Assembly (NCBI GenBank): GCA_933228675.1
Contig: OW121744.1
Span: 100,014,813 to 100,078,812 of the forward strand
Source: Stomorhina lunata
Lineage: Eukaryota; Arthropoda; Insecta; Diptera; Rhiniidae
DNA length: 64,000 nucleotides
Direction of reading: 5' to 3'
Shown here: piece after piece, positions 50,770 to 60,943 of the stretch
How positions within the stretch are numbered: the stretch's first letter is position 1
Layout: every line of letters starts with the position of its first letter
Notes under the pieces: model-generated
What the model saw: the letters and a program-made list of their open reading frames with translations, nothing else
What the model was told of the DNA's origin: nothing
The model's database searches: none
Position numbers and translations under genes: made by a program

Positions 50770-51020
50770 CCCAGTAAAACTTTTCATTACCAAATAATGA
50801 GTTAAACAGTTAAACTATTGAACACGAACTACTTACTCATTCGCTGTTTAAGTCATTACATTAACATGGGGATGTCATTGGAGGCAAGTACTTACCAATT
50901 GCAGAAAAGTAATGACTTGGGTAAGCAATTTGAAAGCAACAACAACAACAGCAACAACTTTTTTGTTGTTGTTTTATTAAAAACATATATTTTTAAACGA
51001 AATACAAATTTTTTTTTATG

Positions 51021-51090
51021 ATCCCATGGGGGCTCGAACCCAGACCCTCCGATTGCTAGGCAGAGACTCTTCCACTGAGCTACTTCATAT
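51021..51090 (-). pseudogene. tRNA-like sequence (degenerate or SINE head)
   Basis: In the minus-strand sense there is an A box TAGCTCAGTGG and a B box GGTTCGAGCCC at tRNA spacing, and the loop between would place anticodon AGC (Ala) at 51055-51057. The D stem can pair, but the acceptor ends do not and only three T-stem pairs form. Not a working tRNA; a tRNA pseudogene or SINE promoter fits. Confidence 0.55.
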
Positions 51091-51879
51091 GTTGAAAACT
51101 TAGCAGATTATAATTAATATAAACAATTTTTATTTTTAGTTCCAAAATCATGTGAAAATAACTTTGTTTTTCCCTGCTTTTTTTTGCTTTGTTGTAATTT
51201 TTGGAAAAATATTTTTATACGATTTTTTGTAAATTATTTTAAAACTTAAACAATTTAAATCTTCTTTTTTGTATAAGTTTTTACATAATATTGACTCTTA
51301 CTTACTTAAATGTTACAACCTGTTAAGGTCAAAGTCCGAGCATATTTTAGAATTCCATGGATTTCGATCTTGTGCGAATATTCTCCAATTTTATAGGCCA
51401 AGCTTTGAAAAATATTCCTCTACTTGGTCTTTCTATCGAAGTTTCGGACATCATCCTATAACATTAGGTAGTGGGACATTTCAATTCTAATTTTATCCTC
51501 TTCATTGTATTTTTTTTTTCAAGAGAGGGTTACTAGCCCGTAATCCTAACCCATTTTTATCGATCTTATGGGACAACTCTCGGAACATGTTAACTCACAA
51601 TATTAATGGATGTTAAACTAGCTTCCGGGGTGATACCATGAGGAGGTGTGTGTCCACAGTTGAGATGAAGGATGACCCAGATAAGATAAGACCAATTAGA
51701 ATCGTGTTTGGTATTCAACATCCCCTACATAATCAAAATTGAGTCATGATGGTATTTTTTCATTAACGTGAGTTAATTTTACAAATTTTTTTTACAGAAG
51801 AAATATTTAAGTTCTTAAAATTCAAAAATCATTTAAAAAGACTCTTTTAATAAAAAAAAAAACTAAAAAAAATTGTTGC

Positions 51880-51905
51880 CCTTGGTGGGATTTGAACCAG
51901 GGCCA
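51880..51905 (-). other. B-box-like tRNA 3' half
   Basis: GGTTCAAATCC (minus sense, 51888-51898), one base from the B-box consensus, followed by a short spacer and then T runs. No A box was found at the right distance. Confidence 0.35.
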
Positions 51906-52412
51906 TTCAGTTTAAATTACCATCTTAATTACAAATAAGTACTTCTGTAATAACTTATTATTTATTTGGATGGTATGTTGTAGTCGTTACAAGGTAACCA
52001 GTTATCAGAGTACTTGCCATTACCAAAGTTTTGCTGGGGATTTATTTCAAAAATATTTTCCTTTGAAAACAAAACTTCAACGAACCGTATGTGCGTCATT
52101 TTAGCCAACAAAGTTAAACTTTTGAATAATCAATCACATTTGGGAAAAAAATAAAATTCGAAAAAAAATAAAAACAATCTCATTTAAAGATTATCAGAAA
52201 ACCGATTACAAAAAGCCAGTGATTGATTTATGGACATTTTCAAATCAAAATTGAAAAGAATAACAATTTTTTATTTCAAATCCTGGCGAATTTATTTTTA
52301 ATAAAATACAATTATTTATCAAAATAAATATCATTTTATTACCATTCCCCCTTAAAAAAACAACTTCTAATGGTTTTTTCTACACTTTCCCTTATTTAGA
52401 GGAAATAAGATG

Positions 52413-54257
52413 AAACAAGTAAGAGTGTTATATTCGGCTGTGCCGAATCTTATATACCCACCATCAAGTTGTGTTAAATTTAGAAACATATCTCATATAT
52501 CTACGAGGCTGCAGCAAATTCAAAACGTGGACCAAATTGGAAAAAAGTTGTTACGCTAGTTGGTATTGTTGGTAAAATATTTGGAATAACTTCGGTTGCA
52601 GTAGCTTTATAGTTCAAGATTCAAAAGTGTTTAAGTGGTTTCCCTAGTAATTATTTACTTTGAAAAAAATTCGTTATCGTAACCGGGTATAGTTTTACAT
52701 TAATAAGTTGTTAAATACTTTTCGTTTAGCTTAATATTAAGTTAAGATAAAGAAGTTGATAGTAATACGACAGGTCCATATATTTTGTTAGGAGTTCCTA
52801 ATGCATCTACCATATACATAATCTTAATATTCTGCTTGTACCTCCGAATCTTTTTGATTGTAGATATAAAAAAGGGGATGTAATATAAATATATAAGAAT
52901 TATAGCCAAATGTTGACCGATTGTAACAAAATTTCACACACTGGCTGGTATTTATACAGGGCTTATTCTTGCAAAATTTAGTGGCAATAGCTGTCACAGT
53001 TTCTAATTTAATAGCTTTTAACTGGTCCTTGCTAAACATTTTTTTGGTTTCCGGGAGTGTTTTTTATATGAAAGCTATAGTCAAATATGGACCGATTCCT
53101 ATAAAATTTGATATACTGACCAATAGTTGCATAAAACTTCTCTATACTAAATTTAGTCGTCATAGCTATCACAATTGTACTCAATTTATCAGCATTTATG
53201 TGTTTCCCGGGGCGGGGTTATATGGGAGCTCTAACTAAATGTGAACCGATTTCGCCCATTTTCAGTACAAAACTTTTGTTACATATCGGAAATACTTTTG
53301 TAAAATTTTGTCTCTCTAGCTTTTGTAGTTAAGGAGCTGTCGCGCTTTTATCTGACGGACAGACGGACATAAATCTCCTTTTCTTTTTGTATTTTTGTGT
53401 TTCTGTAAGTTTTTTATATGGGAGCTATGGTCAAATGGTGACCGATTGTAACAAAATTTTGCACACTGACTGGCATTCACATAAGACTTGCTTTTGCAAA
53501 ATTTTGTTGCTGTAGCCCTTTCAGTTAAGGCGCTATCGCGCTTTTATCTAACGGACAGACGGACATAAACCCCCTTTTCTTTTTGTATTTTTGTGTTTCC
53601 GTAAGTTCTTAATATGGGAGCTATGGTCAAATGGTGACCGATTGTGACAAAATTTTGCACACTGGCTGGTATTCACATAAGACTTATTTGTGCTAAATTT
53701 GGTGGCGAAAGCTATTACATTTTAGCATTTATTGGCATTTAAGTGAATTTCAGGTGGAATTTTGGCTGTTTCCGTATGTTTTTTATATGGGAGCAATGGT
53801 TAAATGTGAACCGATTTCGATGAAATTTTATATACTGCCTAGTGCTTATGGAAAACTTCTAGATACCAAATTTTATCATCATAGCTATTATAATTTGTCA
53901 GTTATTAGCAAATAAGCGACTTGTCTAGACGAGGTTATACGGGAGCTATGGTCAAATGTTAACCGATTTTGCCCAATTTCAATACCAAAATTTTCTCATA
54001 AATGAAGAATGTTTTTGCTAAGTTTCAGTGAGCTAGCTCCTTTCGTTTAGGCGTTATCGTGATTTCAACAGACAGACAGACAGACAGACAGACGGACAGA
54101 CAGACGGACAGACAGACGGACATCGCTCAATTGTCTTAGAATTTCATAAGGATTCAGAATATATATCGTTTTTGATTTTTGAGTCAATATTAAGGAAATT
54201 ACAAACGGAATGACAATCTCAATATACCCCCCATTCTTTTTGATGGTGGGTATAAAA
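52413..54257 (-). mobile_element. Dispersed repeat A, long copy
   Basis: Starts AACAAGTAAGAGTG, then the perfect hairpin ATTCGGC-TGT-GCCGAAT (52432-52448) and TATACCCACCATCA. The interior has related modules, e.g. GGGAGCTATGGTCAAATG at about 53420 and 53626 (about 206 bp apart), each with GACCGATTGT and ACGGACAGACGGACAT. The far end has GACAGACGGACAG runs (54069-54121) and finishes CCCCCCATTC...GATGGTGGGTATA. No protein is encoded, so it is non-autonomous. The plus-strand copy at 62753-64000 is its inverted counterpart. I recognise the type from muscoid fly genomes by memory; a Helentron-like class is only a guess. Confidence 0.75.
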
Positions 54258-54615
54258 AGGCTGCATAAATAATATTAAATGTTAATTTTATTCTTGACAT
54301 GTTACTGTTACTGTAACTGATACTGCTAACGGCTATAGCTTCTGTATTCCGATTGTTAGTGTCTCGGGTCTTATTCTAAAATTGTGTTTATTTAGGACCA
54401 TAAATTTGTCACAATTTATTTTTATTATTTTCCTGTTCAGAAAACACATTTGGTTATTTGTATGCAAAGGACATGATGTAAAACATAAGTAAATTTATAC
54501 ACATATCCTTTAATTTATTGTCTGACTACTTTACATGGAACAGCACACACACACGTATTCACACACATACATGAACAATATAATAAAGGTCTAAAACAAA
54601 TATAAGCATAAGGGT

Positions 54616-54623
54616 ATGCTTAC
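54616..54623. other. Left target duplication of hAT-like element
   Basis: ATGCTTAC, matching ATCCTTAC at 60224-60231 in seven of eight bases. An 8-bp duplication is the hAT hallmark. Confidence 0.55.
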
Positions 54624-54742
54624 CAAAGTTCGAAAAAACAGTACCTTGTTATATTGTACTGAACTTACGTACACATAAAAGTTATTTACTTTAACGTACC
54701 TAAATAAGTTCGAAACAAAGTTAAGTACACAAAGATATAACA

Positions 54743-55196
54743 AAACAAGTAAGAAAGTGCTATAGTCGGTCAAGCCCGACCTTGCGATACCCATCACCAT
54801 TAAGGTCAAAGGTGTTATTTTTCCTGTATAAAGACAAATATTTGCTAAATTTTACCATCATACAAACATTTTCTCAAAACTTATATATTTAAGCTGTTTC
54901 CGTCGTTTGGACTTATATGAGGGTCAAATGTGGACCGGCAAATTGATTGCAGTTGTTACAAAAATTATGTTTACAAAAAATAATTTAGTGCGTTTTGACA
55001 CATAAGTTTGTAGAGGAGCTATGTCAAATTTAAATAGCCATCTATCAAAAAAAAATATTTGTGCCAAATTTCATCAAATTGTCTTTAGAATTTCAACCTG
55101 TACTTTGATAACAAGGTTTACATGGGGGTCCAGCCAGGCAGCCAACCGTCCAGCCAGACTGACATCGCTAAATCGACTTAGAAAGTGGTTCTAAGC
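54743..55196 (-). mobile_element. Dispersed repeat A subfamily, left part, interrupted by the LINE
   Basis: Begins AACAAGTAAGAAAGTG and has a hairpin GTCGG-TCAAGC-CCGAC (54765-54780) where the 52.4-kb copy has ATTCGGC-TGT-GCCGAAT. Ends with CAGCCAGACTGACATCGC and CGACTTAGAAAGTGGTTCTA, after which LINE sequence starts. The probable right part is 59711-59785. Confidence 0.6.
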
Positions 55197-58046
55197 CTAT
55201 CTTATATTCTTAAACGAGCAATAATCCATCGGCCGGATATTTTCGCCTTATGTGAAACCCAGGTATCTGAGAGTGCTGATCCACAGGATTTTTATATACC
55301 TGGGTATCACTTTCTATCGCTTTTTAACTTCCATCGGGTCATTGCAATGTACATTCGCGATGAAGTTGCGCACCAGAGCCAGCAATCGTTAGGCACGCAT
55401 GATAGCGAATTTAACTGTCTCTGGGTTAAGTTCAGAATCAGGGCGCACCTTTTGCACTTCGGGTTTCTTTACAGAAGCCCAAACGCGGATAGGGACACAA
55501 CGTTATACGGCTTCGATGCCCTCTCCGATTCAATTACGAAGATCCTTGAGAGTTACCCGAACAGTGAAATTGTTATTGCTGGTGATTTCAATGTTCACAA
55601 CTCGTCCTGGCTTCGCCATTCTAGCCACACAACTCCTGAAGGCCAATATGTTGAGCTATTCGCCGAGCACAATCACCTGGCGCAACTGGTGAATGAACCA
55701 ACGCATATCTCATGTGTTGAAGGACACCAACAAAATACCCTTGACCTTTTCCTTACTTCACACCCTGACAAGTATGAAGTAAAGGTTCTTGTGCCTCTTG
55801 GCAATTCGGATCATTGTACAATTTCCGCCTCTTTTTCGTTCTCCGGACTTCGGAATGTTTCACAAACAGCCACGAAACGTTTAACTTATTTATACGAAAA
55901 AGGTCGTTGGGCTGAGCTCAACGAATTTTTTAGGCATTTTAACTGGAAACTTTGTTTTCTTGACAATAATGTCAGTGCCTCGGCTGAAATGGTGTCTAAT
56001 GTTATTAAGCTGGGAATGAAAATGTTCATCCCAGCGAAAAATATTTCGATTAAACCAAAGTTAAAAACCTGGTTTAATCAGACGTGCAAACATGCAGTCA
56101 GATCCCGAGAGGTAGCTTTCAGTAACTGGCGTAATAACCAAAATCCAGTTACTGATTTGCAGCGCAAACAGGCAAGGCGTACGTGTGCCAAAGTATTAAG
56201 GCGTGAAAAGGCTCTGTACGAGCAACGCCTTCGTACTAAAATTCTGGCTGCTCCTCGGGGCAGCAAGAATTTCTGGTCATTCGTTAAAACAGTCAAGAAT
56301 AATGCTAGTTCTTCAATTTTTTCTCTTTTAAAGGATGGTCAGACATTCACAGACCCGGTTGATAAAGCTAACCTTTTAGCTGAACTATTTGCAAGCAATT
56401 CTCGCTTGCCGGAAAGCACTCAACCTATGCCCGAGCTCGAAAGAGTATCTGTAGCTATGCCAAAGATATTCTTTCGCGCTCGTGCTGTAAAACGGGTTTT
56501 AGCGGATCTCAATATAAATAAGTCTCCAGGGCCAGATGGCATTCCAGCACTGGTCTTGAAGCAGTGCTCTTCGATGCTTGCGCGTCCATTAGCTAACCTT
56601 TTCAGCACCTTGTACCATGCCGGTACATTTCCTCGGTGCTGGAAGGTTGCTAATGTCACGCCAATCCCTAAAAAGGGTGAGGCTAACAACCCTGAAAATT
56701 ACCGCCCAATTGCAATTTGTTCTGCACTCTCCAAAGTTTTGGAGAGTATGGTAAACCACCATCTTGTTAAAAATCTAGAGTCTAACAACCTACTAAGCGA
56801 CCGCCAGTATGGGTTCCGTAGGGGACGCTCTACGGGAGACCTGCTAGCCTTCCTATCGGAAAAATGGTGTCAATCAATACACCGTTTTGGCGAAAGTAAA
56901 GTTGTTGCTCTAGATATTTCCAAGGCGTTTGATAGAGTGTGGCACGGAGCACTTCTATCAAAGCTTATTGCCTTTGGTGTCGGTAATAACTTCTCTCAGT
57001 TTATATCGAGCTTCCATAGAGATCGCACTATACGAGTTGTTATAGATGGGTTCTCCTCAAACGAGTTCAAGATTAATTCAGGGGTACCGCAAGGTTCTGT
57101 TCTTTCTCCTACTCTATTTCTTATCTTTATAAATGAATTTCTTCGTCAAACTTCCAATCCTATCTACTCTTTTGCAGATGATAGTAACATTTGCCATTCA
57201 TATTCATTCAATCGTAGGCCAAGCCTCCTTGAGGTTGACTCTATGAGACAAAACATGAATGAATCATTAAACCGCGATTTTGAAACAATATCAGAATGGG
57301 GTCGTGCGAATAGAGTTCATTTTAATGCGCGGAAAACTCAATGTTGTATGCTTACACATAAACGCACGGCAAACCATGTTACTTCATCTGTATTAATGGG
57401 TGGTGTACATATTGAGGAATCAGATGCTCTTGATGTTCTAGGCATGCGAATACAATGTGATGTTCGTTGGACAAAGCATATCTTTCAAGTGTCGAAAGAA
57501 GCATTCAAGTGCCTCGGTTTTCTAAAACGGTGTAAAAGATACTTCACTTCTTCTGATCTCCTTACTATTTACACCACCTACATCCGACCGAAAATAAAAT
57601 ACAACTCTCATGTATGGGCCGGTGCTTCAAAGTCTATTTTGGAGCTTCTCGACCGAGTGCAAGAGAGGACGAAAGTGCTCATCGGTGACAGTAGGGTATC
57701 CGACTCTATTGATTCACTGGAGCACCGTCACAATGTGGGTTGTGTCTCACTGTTCTATCGTTACTACTTTGGAATGTGCTCTAACGAAATCAGGGAACTC
57801 GTTCCCGAAACTCGAACTTTTTTACGCAACACACGTCATTCTGCTAGAGCACATTCCTTTGTGGTCGATTGGCCGGTTGACCGAACAACACACTACAGAG
57901 AAAATTCGTTCCTTAGTCGTACAGTTCGTATGTGGAATTCGCTTCCCGCAGAAATTTTTCCTGCTAGTTGCAATATAGGTAAATTCAAATCAAATGTCCA
58001 CAAACACTACTCCATCTATCCTCCTTCCCATAACCTATTTTCCTAG
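55185..58046 (+). CDS. Non-LTR retrotransposon ORF2 (endonuclease and reverse transcriptase), 5'-truncated
   Basis: 953 codons open from a TAG at 55179. The GTG at 55185 is probably not a start: the first few codons lie in the flanking repeat. Role: nicks DNA and copies its RNA into the nick. Apurinic-type endonuclease about 10-215: CETQ Glu24, AGDFNVHN with Asp134 and Asn136, Asp187, and SDH at 208-210. Its first strand and Asn motif are missing, so the copy is cut near its 5' side, as is ORF1. Reverse transcriptase about 435-720: Asp577 in ALDISKAFD, NSGVPQGSVLSP, and FADDS (Asp665, Asp666). The C terminus (WNSLPAEIFP) is typical of jockey/CR1-group LINEs without RNase H; I cannot assign the clade. 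No stop or frameshift inside, so insertion is fairly recent. Probably dead because of truncation. Confidence 0.9.
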   Translation: MVLSLSYILKRAIIHRPDIFALCETQVSESADPQDFYIPGYHFLSLFNFHRVIAMYIRDEVAHQSQQSLGTHDSEFNCLWVKFRIRAHLLHFGFLYRSPNADRDTTLYGFDALSDSITKILESYPNSEIVIAGDFNVHNSSWLRHSSHTTPEGQYVELFAEHNHLAQLVNEPTHISCVEGHQQNTLDLFLTSHPDKYEVKVLVPLGNSDHCTISASFSFSGLRNVSQTATKRLTYLYEKGRWAELNEFFRHFNWKLCFLDNNVSASAEMVSNVIKLGMKMFIPAKNISIKPKLKTWFNQTCKHAVRSREVAFSNWRNNQNPVTDLQRKQARRTCAKVLRREKALYEQRLRTKILAAPRGSKNFWSFVKTVKNNASSSIFSLLKDGQTFTDPVDKANLLAELFASNSRLPESTQPMPELERVSVAMPKIFFRARAVKRVLADLNINKSPGPDGIPALVLKQCSSMLARPLANLFSTLYHAGTFPRCWKVANVTPIPKKGEANNPENYRPIAICSALSKVLESMVNHHLVKNLESNNLLSDRQYGFRRGRSTGDLLAFLSEKWCQSIHRFGESKVVALDISKAFDRVWHGALLSKLIAFGVGNNFSQFISSFHRDRTIRVVIDGFSSNEFKINSGVPQGSVLSPTLFLIFINEFLRQTSNPIYSFADDSNICHSYSFNRRPSLLEVDSMRQNMNESLNRDFETISEWGRANRVHFNARKTQCCMLTHKRTANHVTSSVLMGGVHIEESDALDVLGMRIQCDVRWTKHIFQVSKEAFKCLGFLKRCKRYFTSSDLLTIYTTYIRPKIKYNSHVWAGASKSILELLDRVQERTKVLIGDSRVSDSIDSLEHRHNVGCVSLFYRYYFGMCSNEIRELVPETRTFLRNTRHSARAHSFVVDWPVDRTTHYRENSFLSRTVRMWNSLPAEIFPASCNIGKFKSNVHKHYSIYPPSHNLFS

Positions 58047-58112
58047 TTCCAACACAATGCATCGCATAAGTAGGGGTCATCCCCTGAGTGCTGGTCCTAA
58101 GTTAAAAAAAAT
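55197..58112 (+). mobile_element. 5'-truncated LINE insertion (jockey/CR1 group)
   Basis: Body of the LINE from the truncation point in repeat A to a short 3' untranslated region (58047 to about 58100) and an A-rich tail, TTAAAAAAAATATATATA. 5' truncation is the usual result of incomplete target-primed reverse transcription. A target duplication was not identified because the right flank is another repeat. Confidence 0.7.
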
Positions 58113-59710
58113 ATATATATGGCTATCATATAGAATGGCTATCTCGAAAACGGCTCTAACGATTTTGATAAAATTTGGACAGTGGGTATTTTTTTTGATG
58201 TATAGGTCGAAGAAGAAAGTACTTTTGGAACCTTTGCTTTTAAGAGGGTAAAAACGGGTAAAAAGGGGAAAAAATCGAAAACGCTATATCTCCTTAATTA
58301 ATAGATATAGAAACAAAATTTAAATTACGTTTTAAACAGCTATGAAAATAAACGGACAGGTGTTTGGTACTTTTTTGAAACTATGTCCGATAGGGGGTAA
58401 AAAAGGGTGAAAATAGTTTTTTTGGTACCTTTTTAACCCACTCTTATATTTTAAACTAAAGAATATAGAAAGAAACTTTGTACTGCAATCAATAGATGTA
58501 AAAGAAACATGAAATACGTGCTTGGTACTTTTTTAATTTTGGAGCCAAAATGGGTAAAAAGGGGATAAACATCTCCAAAGTAAGATGAATAGGAACATTA
58601 TACATTATGCTAACTGCATTTGAATAAAATGTACCGAATTCAATTGGCACCAAAAAAGTAACAAATATGCATATGGAACTTTTAGAAATTAGGGAATAAA
58701 AAGGGGGGAAAATTAGTATTATTTTAAACAAATCAACGTTTGTCTGTATGTATGTTCTTTATAGAATAGTAAACTGTGAATTTGATCATGTTATGCTCTT
58801 TAGCGAAGATGTTGCGGATAAGCCGGCGAAGGTTTTAAAGTTGATAAGACTAATTTCCGACAGATGGCGCCACTGAAAATTACTAAAAATTAATTAAATC
58901 GTAAACTGTACATTTGATCATGCTATGATCTTTAGCAAAGTTGTAGTGCACGAGCCGACGGAGGCTTTTTAGTTGGTATGAATAATTTCCGACAGGTGGC
59001 GCTACAGAAACTTACTCAAAGTCAATTTAATCGTAATCTGTACATTTAGTCATGCTACAATCTTTAGAAAAGTTGTTGCACATGAGCCGACGAAGGTTTC
59101 TTAGTTGGTATGAAGAAATTTCGACAGGTGGCGCCACTGAAATTTACTCAAAGTCAATTTAATCGTAAGCTGTACATTTAATCATGCTATTATCTTCAGC
59201 AAAGTTGTTGCGGATAAGCCAACGAATGTTTAATTATTGAAATGAGCAAAGTCCGACAGGTGGCGCCACAGAAATTTACTTAAAGTGAATTAAATCGTAA
59301 ACTGTGCATTTGATCATGTTATAATCATAAGCAAAGTTGTTACGAATAAGCAGACAAAGGTTTCTTATATGGTATGAACAACTTCAGGTGGCGCCACTGC
59401 AAACTACTCAAAATGAATTAAATCGTAAACTGTGCATTTGATCAGACTATAATCTTTAGCAAAATTGTTGCGCATGAGTCGACGGATGTTTCTGTTGGTA
59501 TGAATAATTTCCAAAATTATTAAAATGAGTTAAACTGTAAACTATGCAAACTATGTAAATAAAATAATTCAAAATTAACTAAATATTTGTACAATATCTT
59601 TCCTCTAAATTTATTTTAGCACTTTATAATATAAAATATATAAAAACTTTTAAATTTGCCTCAAAATGCTTATCATAAAGCTCCGAGCAAGGCTCGGTCA
59701 ACCAGGTACT
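58113..59710. mobile_element. Non-coding repeat with 132-bp tandem units and a terminal hairpin
   Basis: The first 650 bases have related modules with CTCGAAAACGGCTCTAACG and GGGTAAAAAGGGG. Then come six to seven tandem units of 132 bp (58765-59545). Near the end a hairpin CCGAG-CAAGG-CTCGG at 59683-59697 is followed by TCAACCAGGT. A hairpin a few bases before a CTRR-like end is a Helitron feature; here the end would be CAGG, so the class is uncertain. Confidence 0.5.
58765..59545 (+). repeat. 132-bp tandem repeat with CAGGTGGCGCC cores
   Basis: Units start with GTAAACTGT-like sequence at 58769, 58901, 59033, 59165, 59297, 59425 and 59537 (spacings 132, 132, 132, 132, 128, 112). Five units carry CAGRTGGCGC at 58861, 58993, 59125, 59257 and 59385. 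Confidence 0.88.
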
Positions 59711-59785
59711 TGGTGTACTAAAAGATGGGTCTAAGACAAATATTTCTATGCGTTACATACGTCAGTACAAACTTATAATAAGAAC
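59711..59785 (-). mobile_element. Right part of the interrupted dispersed repeat A
   Basis: Contains TTGGTGTACTAAAAGATGGG, TCTAAGACAAATATTTC and TTACATACGTCAGTACAAAC, the ending expected after the left part at 54743-55196. Compare GGGGTCTAAGGCGAAC at 47008-47023. Confidence 0.5.
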
Positions 59786-60223
59786 GGAAACTTATAATAA
59801 CGTACCGTTCTCTTCGGTTTTAAAGTACTTTTTGGTTTACTTTGGAGTACTATAAAGTTTTTTGGATAACACACAAATATAAGCAAGTGTTGCCAGTTAG
59901 TGGATTTCCATCCTAAACGACAATTAAATAATATATAATTTCACTTTTGGCAATACTGTTTTTGCCATTGTTGTCTGTTCATAAAAGTTCGTTAAAGTAC
60001 TCAACAAAGTATGTTATAGTACTCCAGAAAGTAAGTTATTTTTAGCTTACTTTGTGAAAGTACGTTATGATAAAGGTTGTGTATTTTAACAAGTACTCTA
60101 AAATTTTAAAGTACCTATAGTTAAATTAAACACTTTGTTATGTATATGACTACGTACCGAACTTGCCTAAGTATAATACTGTACCTTAAAATACAGTACT
60201 TTAGAGTATTTTTTCGAACCTTG

Positions 60224-60231
60224 ATCCTTAC
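60224..60231. other. Right target duplication of hAT-like element
   Basis: ATCCTTAC, paired with ATGCTTAC at 54616-54623 with one difference. Confidence 0.55.
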
Positions 60232-60828
60232 ACCTACATATTTTCATCTTAGCATTACTTTGTAAACATTTCCACAAATATCCTGTTTTTCTCTGTTATA
60301 TCATTATAATTTTATCGTTTGCTATGTTCCACTAGGTTTCATACAAAATATTTAATTGTTTCCTTGGACATGGTTAAATATGTTTTATGTTCTTTTTTCA
60401 GTTCTTAATTGGCTTAAAGAGAAACCCAAAAAAATCCTCTTAACATGATATTTTTATCTTTTGTAGGTGTTAGGTCATAATAAAAAGGTAAGTATTATGG
60501 AAAATGGCTTCCTTTTATAATTTACTTTTGCCTAGATTTTCGTTGTTTAACAACATTTGCAAGATTGTTGTCGTGTTAATGTTAAAGATTTTACCGGTAA
60601 TTGGTAGTAGATAAATTTTGATAAATTTTTATTAGTTCCATTAATGACTCGACTCATAGGAAAGTGTAAAATTACTTAACATTTACATAAAACATTTTTT
60701 GTAAAGAGAGATTTATGATCTAATTTAATATCGAAATATATTTACATACAAACATTTTGTGATAAATTTTCTATTCCTTAATTTTTTAAACAATGAATTT
60801 CATTAATTTAGGAGTAAGTCTTTTGATA
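60232..60828. other. Unique DNA between transposons
   Basis: Single-copy AT-rich sequence holding the micro-exon candidate. Nothing else recognised. Confidence 0.55.
60467..60487 (+). other. Candidate 21-nt micro-exon
   Basis: Preceded by a pyrimidine-rich acceptor TTTTTATCTTTTGTAG and followed by a strong donor AAG-GTAAGTAT. The enclosed 21 nt are open in the first frame (seven codons, VLGHNKK) and a multiple of three. It lies in single-copy DNA between two transposons. The host gene is unknown; chance occurrence is possible. Confidence 0.4.
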
Positions 60829-60830
60829 TA

Positions 60831-60879
60831 CAGGGTGGCCCAGAAAGACCGAAGTGGTGTGAATTGCTTATAACTTTTT
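60831..60879 (+). repeat. Terminal inverted repeat, transposase 3' side
   Basis: About 49 bp, matching the reverse complement of 62083-62131 except for G/A at position 6 and G/C at position 36. Confidence 0.9.
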
Positions 60880-60943
60880 ATTTAAGAGATATTTTTTTAA
60901 TTTTTTTTTTAAATACATTAAATTTATGGGGAATATTTTTGGA

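Larger units (their letters stand above)
50770..52038. mobile_element. Possible MITE with short inverted ends
   Basis: Left end CCCAGTAAAACTTT and right end, read inward, CCCAGCAAAACTTT agree in 13 of 14 bases. Both ends also contain CATTACCAAA. The interior holds AAC/GTT triplet runs at 50938-50975 and two tRNA-like B boxes, but no transposase. I could not find a convincing target duplication, so the boundaries are tentative. Confidence 0.35.
54624..60223. mobile_element. hAT-like non-autonomous element split by nested insertions
   Basis: Left terminus CAAAGTTCGAAAAAA and right terminus, read inward, CAAGGTTCGAAAAAA agree in 14 of 15 bases and start with CA. Own sequence seems to be 54624 to about 54742 and about 59790 to 60223; both parts are rich in AGTAC/GTACT motifs. 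Everything between is later insertions (repeat A, LINE, 132-bp tandem element). No transposase of its own. Confidence 0.6.

Noticed and set aside
51021..51090. Functional tRNA-Ala gene
   Set aside because: Acceptor stem does not pair and the T stem is partly unpaired despite good A and B boxes.
50194..51490. Cluster of small open frames of 60-77 codons
   Set aside because: No recognisable domain, low-complexity content, and part lies in a repeat.
55399..58251. Extra frames over and after the LINE
   Set aside because: Overlapping shadows of the reverse transcriptase gene or its 3' flank, with no motif.
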